The notes under the pieces were generated by a model, which saw only the letters and a list, made by a program, of their open reading frames with translations, ran no database searches and was not told the DNA's origin. A program made the position numbers and the translations under genes. A stretch of 19,746 bases of DNA. Origin: Anaerolinea thermophila (GTDB taxonomy: Bacteria > Chloroflexota > Anaerolineae > Anaerolineales > DRKV01). Below are positions 8,380-14,638 of the stretch, in pieces. Where the stretch lies: contig DYKW01000010.1 in the NCBI GenBank assembly GCA_020722405.1, positions 1 to 19,746 on the forward strand. Direction: 5' to 3'. Every line of letters starts with the position of its first letter. Position 1 is the first letter of the stretch.

Positions 8380-8409
8380 CTTTACCTTGGGATGACAACC
8401 GTCAGGGAT

Positions 8410-8438
8410 TTGACATTTTACTCATCCTGGGCTACACT
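8410..8438 (+). promoter_or_regulatory. sigma-70 promoter for the oxoamine-synthase-like gene
   Basis: TTGACA at 8410-8415, a 17-base spacer, and TACACT at 8433-8438 (4 of 6). The expected start, near 8445, gives a leader of about 45 bases ending in GAGGAG before the ATG at 8491. It is divergent from the aminotransferase promoter. Confidence 0.7.
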
Positions 8439-8490
8439 GTGGCGCAATGTGGCATTTTAATTTGCGTGGTTATTTGTGAGGAGCATGTAC

Positions 8491-9750
8491 ATGAGAGATT
8501 ACGATAATATCAACGATCCGGTGGTGCAACGCATTCGAGCCATGGCAGAGCGCGCAGACATGCTGAAAGAAAATGGCTTGTATTTTTATAATCGTCCTAT
8601 CTCCGAATTGCATGGTGTTGATCGAGTAATTGTCGATGGGCGCGAGATGACGATGTTCGCTTCCTATAGTTATCTGGGCCTGGTGGGACACCCCCGCATT
8701 AACGCGGCTGCTCAGGCCGCGATAGAAAAATATGGTACCGGCACGCACGGTGTACGTACATTGGCAGGCAGTTTGGATTTGCATCGTGAATTAGAGCGTA
8801 CCATTGCCGAATTCAAGGGGACCGAAGATGCGGTGACGTTCTCTTCCGGCTATGTGACCAACTATTCCGTTATTTCCGCCTTGACGGGGCGCGGTGATTA
8901 CATCATCTCCGATAAACTCAATCATGCCAGTATTGTGGATGGCTGCCTGATGTCTGGGGCAAAAATGCTGCGCTTCCGTCACAATGACATGGCGCATCTC
9001 GAAGCCCGCTTGCGCCAGGCCCTAGAAGCCAACCCCAAGGCCGCTCGTCTGGTCATCACTGACGCGGTCTTCAGCATGGATGGTGACATCATTGACCTGC
9101 CCACAGTGGCAGAACTGTGTCGCAAGTACGATGCCTGGTTGATGCTGGACGAAGCCCATTCCGTAGGTGTACTCGGCGAAACCGGCCGCGGTATCGAAGA
9201 GCACTTTGGTATGGAAGGGGTGGTCGACATCAAAATGGGCACCCTCAGCAAGACCATTCCCTCGGTGGGAGGCTATGTTGCGGGGCGCAAAGAGTTGGTG
9301 GAGTTTCTGCGTCATGCCAGCCGTGGTTATATTTTCTCGGCCGCTTTGCCGCCTGCCCAGGCAGCTGCAGCTCTGGAGGCCTTCCGTGTCATTTTGGATG
9401 AACCCTGGCGAGTGGAAAAACTGCGCACCAACACCAAACAGTTCATTTCTGGTTTGCAGGAACGTGGTTTCAACACCCTGTACACCGAAACGGCCGTCGT
9501 CCCCATCTTGTGCGGCAGTGATGAACTGGCTTTCCAGATGACGCGTGAATGCCAATTGCGCAATGTCTTTGCTCTACCGGTTGTCTCTCCTGCCGTTCCG
9601 CATGGCCTGGCGCGCCTGCGTGCCACGGTCACCGCGGCGCACGAGCCGGACGAAATCGAATATGCTATGGACGTGATGGCCGAGGCCGCAGAAAAGCTTG
9701 GCCTGTTTGAAAAATTGGAACAGATTTTAGCCAGCGATGCCCGCTTGTAA
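8491..9750 (+). CDS. PLP-dependent alpha-oxoamine synthase family protein
   Basis: Member of the family that condenses an amino acid with an acyl-CoA or acyl-carrier thioester: glycine C-acetyltransferase, 8-amino-7-oxononanoate synthase, serine palmitoyltransferase. 419 residues. Motifs are GTGTHGVR (82-89), FSMDGD (194-199), DEAHSVG (220-226, the PLP-pyridine Asp) and the Schiff-base lysine in GTLSKTIPSVGGY (Lys254). ATG 8491 is chosen over GTG 8476 and ATG 8485 because GAGGAG (8478-8483) is 7 bases upstream of it. The gene is monocistronic, between its own promoter and terminator. There is no threonine dehydrogenase, biotin gene or sphingolipid gene nearby, so the substrate stays open. The lysine-flanking IPSVGGY differs from the SLASCGG-like sequence I recall for serine palmitoyltransferases. 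Confidence 0.88.
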   Translation: MRDYDNINDPVVQRIRAMAERADMLKENGLYFYNRPISELHGVDRVIVDGREMTMFASYSYLGLVGHPRINAAAQAAIEKYGTGTHGVRTLAGSLDLHRELERTIAEFKGTEDAVTFSSGYVTNYSVISALTGRGDYIISDKLNHASIVDGCLMSGAKMLRFRHNDMAHLEARLRQALEANPKAARLVITDAVFSMDGDIIDLPTVAELCRKYDAWLMLDEAHSVGVLGETGRGIEEHFGMEGVVDIKMGTLSKTIPSVGGYVAGRKELVEFLRHASRGYIFSAALPPAQAAAALEAFRVILDEPWRVEKLRTNTKQFISGLQERGFNTLYTETAVVPILCGSDELAFQMTRECQLRNVFALPVVSPAVPHGLARLRATVTAAHEPDEIEYAMDVMAEAAEKLGLFEKLEQILASDARL

Positions 9751-9780
9751 GCATCTATTTGGAGCCGAATTGTCTCAGTT

Positions 9781-9814
9781 AGCGGGGTGGAAGCGCGCTT
9801 CCGCTCCGCTTTTT
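9781..9814 (+). terminator. intrinsic terminator after the oxoamine-synthase-like gene
   Basis: A long hairpin (AGCGGGGTGGAAGCG paired with CGCTTCCGCTCCGCT, two G-U pairs, tight loop) is followed directly by TTTTT. It starts 30 bases after the stop at 9750. A classical Rho-independent terminator. Confidence 0.9.
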
Positions 9815-9844
9815 CTATGATGCCCCCCTTTCTGCCATAAAAGC

Positions 9845-9871
9845 AAAGCGCCGCAGGTTTTGCGGCGCTTT
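9845..9871 (-). terminator. ssrA terminator
   Basis: A perfect 10-bp stem (AAAGCGCCGC, 9845-9854, with GCGGCGCTTT, 9862-9871) and a 7-base loop, 3 bases past the mature tmRNA end. On the minus strand it is followed by GCTTTTATG. On the plus strand it ends in TTTT, so it can act in both directions. Confidence 0.8.
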
Positions 9872-9874
9872 TGA

Positions 9875-10257
9875 GGTGGAGATGGCGGGAATCGAACCCG
9901 CGTCCGAAAGACTAGTTTCTCGGATTTCTACGAGCGTAGTTACCTGTTAATTTCACCGACGGGGTCACAGGTGACCCAGAACACCCGTCAGCCAGTCGCT
10001 GCGTCTTTCGCCTAAAGTGCGACGTTTCAGGCGGCAGGCCGACTTTGTGTCGCCCAGCCTCTCACCGGTCGGCCAGCGGGAGAGGTGGACGTGACCTTTT
10101 TAGAAGGTCAGATGTGCTTTCCTACTGACTAGGCAGCCAGAGGAAGAGCAGCATATTGTGTGCGGTTGGCACTTAATGGTTGCGCTGATTTTGCGAGGTC
10201 GGCGCCTCTCGGCTCGCCATCCGGGTACAGCCTCTTCCGTCGAAGCCCTTCATCCCC
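9875..10257 (-). ncRNA. ssrA: tmRNA (transfer-messenger RNA)
   Basis: Rescues stalled ribosomes by trans-translation, with SmpB. The 5' end GGGGATG (10257-10251) pairs with the 3' CATCTCC (9884-9878; one G-U) as a 7-bp acceptor stem. The conserved 5' GGGCTTCGACGG and the T-arm GCGGG-TTCGATT-CCCGC are both present. The 3' end is encoded as A-C-C then T, so the final A of CCA must be added enzymatically. About 383 bases, usual for a one-piece tmRNA. The tag frame lies at 10170-10129. Several pseudoknot-like stems lie between tag and T-arm. A promoter (10268-10296) and a terminator (9845-9871) flank it. It lies antisense to a 5' extension of the sigma-factor frame, which is therefore not coding there. 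Confidence 0.95.
10129..10170 (-). other. tmRNA tag-peptide reading frame
   Basis: The resume codon GCC at 10170-10168 starts a 13-residue tag, ANRTQYAALPLAA, closed by TAG at 10131-10129. The start Ala-Asn and final Leu-Ala-Ala match the degradation-tag pattern recognised by ClpXP-type proteases. The base context before the resume codon (TTAAGT) is the only start cue visible. Confidence 0.9.
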
Positions 10258-10267
10258 AGACACTGCA

Positions 10268-10296
10268 ATTATACCAGATAGAATGCAAAATGCAAA
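10268..10296 (-). promoter_or_regulatory. ssrA promoter
   Basis: Minus-strand TTTGCA (plus 10291-10296), a 17-base spacer and a perfect TATAAT (plus 10268-10273). Transcription would begin about four bases before the mature 5' end at 10257, leaving a short leader for RNase P. Confidence 0.75.
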
Positions 10297-10339
10297 ATGC
10301 AGAACCTATCCAACTAACCAGCCACTTTTTATGGGTTCA

Positions 10340-10348
10340 TGTTAGAAT
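10340..10348 (+). promoter_or_regulatory. possible extended -10 promoter for the sigma-factor operon
   Basis: TG at 10340-10341, one base, then TAGAAT at 10343-10348 (5 of 6). No matching -35. The predicted start, near 10355, leaves a leader of about 45 bases. It is divergent from the ssrA promoter. Confidence 0.35.
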
Positions 10349-10400
10349 TTGTAATATGCAGTTTTTGCTCCTGCCTTTATCGAGAAGACATACCGAAATC

Positions 10401-10982
10401 ATGAATTCCACATCCGATGAAACGGAAATCATTCGGCGCGCTGTTTCTGGGGATGCCGAAGCCTTTGGGTTACTCTATGAGCGTTACGTAGTGAAGATTT
10501 ACAACTATGTTTACCATCGCACAGGCAATGCGCATGACGCTGAAGATTTGACCGAACGGGTTTTTATGCGCGCTATGCGTCATATCCGCAAGTACGATGA
10601 TCGCGGCGCCCCCTTTTCGGCTTGGTTATATCGGATTGCGCATAATCTTGTTGCTAATTGGCATCGCGATAACCAGCGTCGCCGTGAAATTCCCCTGGAT
10701 GATATCTATTTCTTACCGGTGCGCTCAGATCATCCCGAATCTTACATCGTAGCAAACGAAGAGACAGAAACACTCTTGCGGATTATTCGTGATTTACCTG
10801 TGGAACGTCAGCAACTACTGATTCTCAAGTTTGTTGAACATCTTTCGAATGCTGAAATCGGAGAGATTATGGGGCGTACTGAAGGGGCGATCAAAAGTCT
10901 CTATCACCGTACTTTACTATCGTTGCGAGATGAAATGCTGAAACATAACCTTTCGCTTCCTGATGGAAAAGGAGATAAGTGA
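10401..10982 (+). CDS. ECF-type RNA polymerase sigma factor
   Basis: A 193-residue sigma-70-family factor with only regions 2 and 4. Region 2 (about 18-92) has DAEDLTERVFMRAMRHI for core binding, then FSAWLYRIAHNLVANWHRD for -10 contact. Region 4 (about 125-178) has the helix-turn-helix LSNAEIGEIMGRTEGAIKSL for -35 contact. The frame is open back to 10158, but that extension runs antisense through tmRNA, so ATG 10401 is used; only a weak GAGAAG (10382-10387) precedes it. The stop is one base before the DegV start. ECF factors are commonly held by a membrane anti-sigma factor; the small protein at 11837 is the only local candidate. Confidence 0.9.
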   Translation: MNSTSDETEIIRRAVSGDAEAFGLLYERYVVKIYNYVYHRTGNAHDAEDLTERVFMRAMRHIRKYDDRGAPFSAWLYRIAHNLVANWHRDNQRRREIPLDDIYFLPVRSDHPESYIVANEETETLLRIIRDLPVERQQLLILKFVEHLSNAEIGEIMGRTEGAIKSLYHRTLLSLRDEMLKHNLSLPDGKGDK

Positions 10983-10983
10983 A

Positions 10984-11754
10984 ATGTTCCACATTGTTAT
11001 GGATAGTGCGGGTGATTTGCCTGTGGAGATGTTGCAAGAATATGAGATTGAGGTCATCCCCGTCAACATTCACTTTGACGAGCAAACTTATTTGGATGGC
11101 TTTGATTTGGACAAAGCGGACTTTTATCGCATGGTGCAGGACAATGGACGTATCCCTAAAACTTCTCAGCCATCGCCTTACCAGTTTGTTCAGTTTTACC
11201 GGCGGATTGCCCAACCTGGGGATACGATTCTCTCTGTTCACGTGAGTGCTAAACTTTCCGGGACGTTTGCTTCTGCGCAGGCGGCTGCGCAAGAACTTGC
11301 CGGTGAATATGATGTGATCCCCTTTGACTCGGCAGGTGGTTCGGCCGGCATGGGCTTCATGTGTTTGGAAGCACGCCTGATGGCGCGTGCCGGTGCTTCC
11401 TTGCAGGATATTTTGACACGCTTGCGAGCAATGCGCCAGAAGATTCAAATTATTTTGACGTTGGATACACTTGATTTTGCCCGTTTGAGCGGCCGGGTTA
11501 CGACCTTACAAACCGCCTTGGCCTCTATGCTCAATATCAAGCCGGTGATTGAGTTGCATAATGGCGTGTTAGAGATTGCTGCTCGGGTGCGTACCCGCAA
11601 CCGCGCTTTGAGGCATGTTATTGACCGTATTCATGAACGTTTTAGCAACTTCCCGCTAAATGTCGCGGTGGTACATGCCGAAGACATTGAATCTGGGAAG
11701 AAGTTACTTGCGCAAGTGCGTAACGTTTTGCAGTATAACCGGTTAATATATTAG
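10984..11754 (+). CDS. DegV-family fatty-acid-binding protein, C-terminus out of frame
   Basis: DegV/FakB proteins bind one fatty acid; FakB presents it to the kinase FakA. This frame gives 256 residues with DSAGDLP (7-13), KTSQPSP (59-65), VSAKLSGTFASA (87-98), DSAGGSAGMG (115-124), ARLSGRV (166-172) and LNIKPV (183-188). It stops early at TAG 11752, missing about 25 residues. The missing C-terminal motif VAANLGPGTVGIVAY is present just downstream in the -1 frame (11739-11834). Start ATG 10984 has AAGGAG nine bases upstream; the in-frame ATG 10963 lies inside the sigma gene. Either a one-base deletion, a sequencing error or, less likely, recoding. The family is certain, the integrity is not. 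Confidence 0.85.
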   Translation: MFHIVMDSAGDLPVEMLQEYEIEVIPVNIHFDEQTYLDGFDLDKADFYRMVQDNGRIPKTSQPSPYQFVQFYRRIAQPGDTILSVHVSAKLSGTFASAQAAAQELAGEYDVIPFDSAGGSAGMGFMCLEARLMARAGASLQDILTRLRAMRQKIQIILTLDTLDFARLSGRVTTLQTALASMLNIKPVIELHNGVLEIAARVRTRNRALRHVIDRIHERFSNFPLNVAVVHAEDIESGKKLLAQVRNVLQYNRLIY

Positions 11755-11834
11755 TAGACCTTTCGATATCGGTTGCCGCTAATTTAGGTCCTGGCACAGT
11801 GGGTATCGTAGCATATCCTGCCGGGGAGGTGTAA
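11739..11834 (+). pseudogene. out-of-frame C-terminus of the DegV gene
   Basis: Read from 11742 this gives V-N-I-L-V-D-L-S-I-S-V, then AANLGPGTVGIVAYPAGEV and TAA at 11832-11834. The GPGTVGxVAY block is the standard DegV ending. The frame is closed upstream by TAA 11736-11738, so the shift must lie between 11739 and 11751. Restoring one base there gives about 283 residues, the normal DegV length, with a stop overlapping the next gene's start (TAATG). Confidence 0.85.
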
Positions 11835-11836
11835 TG

Positions 11837-12163
11837 ATGTTTCAGAAATTTATCGGCTCTTTTCGTCGTGATGAATCGATTCCCCAAACACCTGTTTTGG
11901 AGGCGTACCTGGATGAAATCTTGCAACCCGTCGTGCCGCGTCCAGAGTTCGTAGAGGGCCTGAAAACCCGGCTGCTCGCGACCTACGAACCACAGCCGGT
12001 TGTTGCTTTGCCCGCGCTTGCGACGGCCGCTCGTCGTTATGGCGTCGCCGTTATGGCGCTGACTGGCCTGCGCGCCTGGCGCGGTTTGTTGGGCGTTGTG
12101 GTTTTTGTGCTGGGTGGTTTGCAGCGTTCCCATAAACCAGAACGGGCAAATAGCCTTGCCTGA
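11837..12163 (+). CDS. small putative membrane protein, possible anti-sigma partner
   Basis: 108 residues. Residues 1-60 are polar, with a PVLEAYLDEILQP segment followed by PRPEFVEGLKTRL, and a hydrophobic stretch covers about 68-94. This suggests a cytoplasmic N-terminus and one membrane pass. GGGGAGG (11823-11829) is 7 bases before ATG 11837; ATG 11834 is also possible and would overlap the restored degV stop. No cysteine/histidine zinc motif of the common anti-sigma domain is present. The anti-sigma idea rests only on its place two genes after an ECF factor and on its layout. Confidence 0.65.
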   Translation: MFQKFIGSFRRDESIPQTPVLEAYLDEILQPVVPRPEFVEGLKTRLLATYEPQPVVALPALATAARRYGVAVMALTGLRAWRGLLGVVVFVLGGLQRSHKPERANSLA

Positions 12164-12185
12164 AAATTTATATCTCATGTGAGGT

Positions 12186-12212
12186 GCGCGGCTATTCCGG
12201 CCGCGCTTTTTT
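12186..12212 (+). terminator. intrinsic terminator of the sigma/DegV operon
   Basis: Stem GCGCGGC (12186-12192) with GCCGCGC (12200-12206), a 7-base loop, then TTTTTT. It begins 22 bases after the stop at 12163. Confidence 0.9.
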
Positions 12213-12720
12213 GTGCAGGGATTGCTTCAACTGGTCGCACGGGTTTTGCAACGGTATAACTGAAGGTTTTTACCGTCTATCTTGCACCTTGTCCGATGTT
12301 GTACAAGCCCTGTGGATTGCGCATTGGGTTGTGTGCACCTGCGAGCGAGTCGGATTTGTCCGACTTCCACGCGCTGATGCGGGACTTCCGTCCGCTGAGG
12401 AAGCAAGTTGCGCCAAATTGATGCCGCTTTCCACCGTTTTACTCCCCACCGGGAACCCTTGTTGTTGGAAATGAGCATAATTCAAAAAACCCGCCGCTGA
12501 GCGAAGTGTTCCGGGATGGTTCATTTCCCGTCGGAAATAGATTTACACTTTTGTACTGGTGTAAAAAAACCTCCCTCAATTTGGGGGAGGGGCCGGGGGT
12601 GCATCTTTCCCCCCCTTCCTGAGGAAAAGGGGGATCAAGGGGGGATGGGCGAGAGCACATCAGTTGATTGTAAGTGTTTACAGATTCCTGAACCATGCCT
12701 TTCTCTCACACGCTTAATAG
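12213..12720. other. gene-free intergenic region
   Basis: About 500 bases between a terminator and a promoter. The only plus-strand frame of note (12184-12474) begins inside the terminator, has no ribosome-binding site, and encodes a cysteine-rich sequence unlike its neighbours. I see no credible gene. The second half holds a hairpin cluster listed separately. Confidence 0.6.
12542..12649. repeat. cluster of inverted repeats, possible dispersed element
   Basis: Three stem-loops in a row. TTTACAC/GTGTAAA spans 12542-12565 with a 10-base loop. CCTCCCTCA paired with the TGGGGGAGG side spans 12570-12590. A CCCCCTTCCT/AGGAAAAGGGGG arm pair lies around 12611-12633, followed by AAGGGGGG. C-runs and G-runs alternate, so the region can fold on either strand. 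It recalls the GC-rich intergenic repeat elements seen in several environmental bacteria, from memory and unverified here. Confidence 0.6.
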
Positions 12721-12749
12721 GTGTCAGAATGCGCATCCGGTGATATAAT
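12721..12749 (+). promoter_or_regulatory. promoter of the class III aminotransferase gene
   Basis: GTGTCA (12721-12726, 4 of 6), a 17-base spacer and a perfect TATAAT (12744-12749) preceded by TG at 12741-12742, an extended -10. The start near 12756 gives a leader of about 70 bases, which contains a 6-bp hairpin (12775-12791). Confidence 0.75.
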
Positions 12750-12825
12750 CCCCACCCGTTAGAAACTGTTTTCACCTGCATCTTGTGCAGGGTACGATAT
12801 TTTTGTTTTAGGAGTCTGATAACCT

Positions 12826-14163
12826 ATGAAAAAAATGTTAAATGTACCGGGTCCGAAAGCACGCGAGATCATCGCGCGCGATAAAAAGGTCATTTCACCG
12901 TCATACCCACGCGGGTATGGTTTTGTAATGGATCATGGCAAGGGCGTTGACGTGTGGGATGTGGATGGCAACCGCTTCCTGGATTTTGCCGCTGGTATTG
13001 CGGTCGCATCTACAGGACACAGCCACCCGAAGGTGGTCAAGGCCATTCAAGAGCAGGCTGAGCGCTTCCTGCACATTTCCTCAGATTACTACCACCCGGT
13101 GTGGGTACGTCTGGCAGAGAAGTTGATTTCTTTGGCGCCTTTTAAAGAAGACGCGATGGTTTTCATGACGAATTCGGGCACCGAGGCGGTAGAAGCAGCG
13201 CTCAAACTGGCGCGCTACCATACCAAACGTAGTTACTTTATCGCTTTTTTGGATAGTTTCCATGGGCGCACGATGGGCGCGTTGTCCATGACGGCCAGCA
13301 AACCAAAATATCGCCGCGGTTTTTCGCCCCTGATGGGCAATGTCATCCACGTGCCTTACCCCAATACGTATCATCCGGTGTTGGCAACCCGCCCAGGCGA
13401 AGGTTACGGAGAGGCGGTAGTGCGTTACATCGAAGAGAGTATCCTGGGGCATTTGTTGCCGGCCGACGAAGTTGCCGGTATCCTGATTGAGCCGATTCAA
13501 GGCGAAGGTGGATACGTTGTCCCGCCGGCCGATTTCTTCCCCGCCTTACGCGCTCTGTGCGACCGTCATGGTATTCTGCTGATTGCCGATGAGGTACAAT
13601 CTGGTGTGGGGCGCACCGGCAAATGGTGGGCTATCCAGAACTTCGGAGTGGAACCGGATATCGTGTGCTCGGCCAAAGGGATTGCCTCCGGCGTACCGTT
13701 TGGTGTGATGATGGCTCGCAAGAGTCTGGTGACCTGGCCGGCTGGTTCCCATGGGAACACCTATGGCGGCAACCCGTTGGCATGTGCGGCCTCGTTAGCG
13801 ACGATTGAATTGTTGGAGAACCAATACTTGGAGAATGCTGCTCGCGTGGGTAAGATTGCTTTGCAGCATTTGCGCGAGATGCAGCCGCGGCACCCCAGTA
13901 TGGGAGATGTACGCGGCATTGGCTTGATGATTGGTGTAGAATTCGTTTCCGATTGGGCAACGCGTCAACCGGCGCCTGAACTGCGCGACCGCGTTGTGAA
14001 CCTGGCTTTCGAACACGGTCTGCTGACGCTGGGGTGTGGCACAAGTACCATTCGTATTTCGCCGCCGCTGAGTATCACCGAGGATGAACTCTTGGAAGGT
14101 TTGGAAATCTTTGAGCATGCCATCACCTTGGCAGAGCAAGAGGTTTTGCAGCCTGTTCTGTAA
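12826..14163 (+). CDS. class III PLP aminotransferase (4-aminobutyrate/acetylornithine type) or amino-acid racemase
   Basis: A fold-type I, class III PLP enzyme of 445 residues. Motifs are NSGTEAVEAALKLAR (116-130), FHGRTMGALSMTASKP (145-160), IEPIQGEGGY (221-230), DEVQSGVGRTG (255-265, with the PLP Asp) and the Schiff-base lysine in CSAKGI (Lys284). The opening PGPKARE and the ending LLTLGCG...IRISPPL resemble the archaeal GABA-aminotransferase-like group, some members of which are broad or specific amino-acid racemases rather than transaminases. Function is therefore open between 4-aminobutyrate transaminase and racemase. AGGAG at 12810-12814 precedes the ATG by 11 bases. It is monocistronic, with its own extended -10 promoter. 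Confidence 0.88.
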   Translation: MKKMLNVPGPKAREIIARDKKVISPSYPRGYGFVMDHGKGVDVWDVDGNRFLDFAAGIAVASTGHSHPKVVKAIQEQAERFLHISSDYYHPVWVRLAEKLISLAPFKEDAMVFMTNSGTEAVEAALKLARYHTKRSYFIAFLDSFHGRTMGALSMTASKPKYRRGFSPLMGNVIHVPYPNTYHPVLATRPGEGYGEAVVRYIEESILGHLLPADEVAGILIEPIQGEGGYVVPPADFFPALRALCDRHGILLIADEVQSGVGRTGKWWAIQNFGVEPDIVCSAKGIASGVPFGVMMARKSLVTWPAGSHGNTYGGNPLACAASLATIELLENQYLENAARVGKIALQHLREMQPRHPSMGDVRGIGLMIGVEFVSDWATRQPAPELRDRVVNLAFEHGLLTLGCGTSTIRISPPLSITEDELLEGLEIFEHAITLAEQEVLQPVL

Positions 14164-14267
14164 ATTGCCTCGCGCCTTGGCTTGTAGTGTTCAAAGTATT
14201 CCGCAGCATGGCGGAGAACGCAGAGAACAATCCACAAAGAACACAAATTGCCTAGATTTCAAAACAC

Positions 14268-14293
14268 GTAGGGGCGTAGTACCACGCCCCTAC
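14268..14293. repeat. perfect 10-bp inverted repeat (GTAGGGGCGT)
   Basis: GTAGGGGCGT at 14268-14277 and ACGCCCCTAC at 14284-14293 enclose a 6-base loop. There is no T-run on either side, so it is not a standard terminator. It looks like a copy of a short dispersed palindromic repeat, which I cannot confirm from one copy. Confidence 0.75.
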
Positions 14294-14469
14294 GGTATCT
14301 ATTCCGAAACTGGAGCCTGGAGAAACCGGCGGATAGCCGGAATGGTATTTGATTAATCCCCAGATGGCACAGGTTACACAGCGCGTTGGGCGCTGCTCAA
14401 AATGAAAGAAACAGGGCCTTTTAGCGAAGGTTTTGTAGCCTACTCACCGTACCGCCAGGCTCTACCTGA

Positions 14470-14494
14470 TAAGGCCGACCTGTGGTCGGCCTTA
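14470..14494. terminator. strong hairpin, possible terminator without T-run
   Basis: A perfect 11-bp stem (TAAGGCCGACC / GGTCGGCCTTA) with the loop TGT. It is followed by CATTTG only, so terminator function is uncertain. It sits between the aminotransferase and kinase transcription units. Confidence 0.5.
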
Positions 14495-14564
14495 CATTTG
14501 GCTGCGAATAATCCACGCATATCAGCGCATGACAGCAAGCGCCCGCTCTCCGGCTCCCATCTCA

Positions 14565-14590
14565 TTGACGGGGCAGTTTTTGGGTAAAAT
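14565..14590 (+). promoter_or_regulatory. weak promoter candidate for the GAF-PAS kinase
   Basis: TTGACG at 14565-14570 and TAAAAT at 14585-14590 (5 of 6) are only 14 bases apart, shorter than ideal. TATAGC at 14590-14595 gives 19 bases. One of these may drive the kinase, whose ATG lies about 45 bases on. Confidence 0.3.
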
Positions 14591-14603
14591 ATAGCCGTCT
14601 TTG

Positions 14604-14632
14604 CTGTTTGCCAACCACCTGACTGCTGACCA
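14604..14632. repeat. 7-bp periodic repeat block upstream of the kinase
   Basis: CTGTTTG, one base, then CAACCAC, CTGACTG and CTGACCA. The last two match units of the block at 7039-7091. It fills the leader just before ATG 14639, where a ribosome-binding site would be expected. Confidence 0.7.
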
Positions 14633-14638
14633 CCTATT

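Larger units (their letters stand above)
14164..14638. other. gene-free intergenic region with hairpins
   Basis: About 475 bases. It holds an A-rich stretch of GAGAACGCAGAGAAC/CACAAAGAACAC type (14214-14247), two strong inverted repeats, a 7-bp repeat block and a weak promoter for the next kinase. A 61-codon frame (14402-14587) runs through the second hairpin, lacks a ribosome-binding site, and is probably not a gene. Confidence 0.6.

Noticed and set aside
10158..10400. 81-residue extension of the sigma-factor frame
   Set aside because: It runs antisense through the first part of tmRNA and its promoter and has no sigma-factor similarity. ATG 10401 begins at the proper place.
12184..12474. 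96-codon frame after the sigma/DegV operon
   Set aside because: It starts inside the terminator stem, lacks a ribosome-binding site, and has an unnatural composition rich in Cys and Trp.
14402..14587. 61-codon frame upstream of the GAF-PAS kinase
   Set aside because: It crosses a perfect 11-bp hairpin and has no ribosome-binding site or recognisable features.
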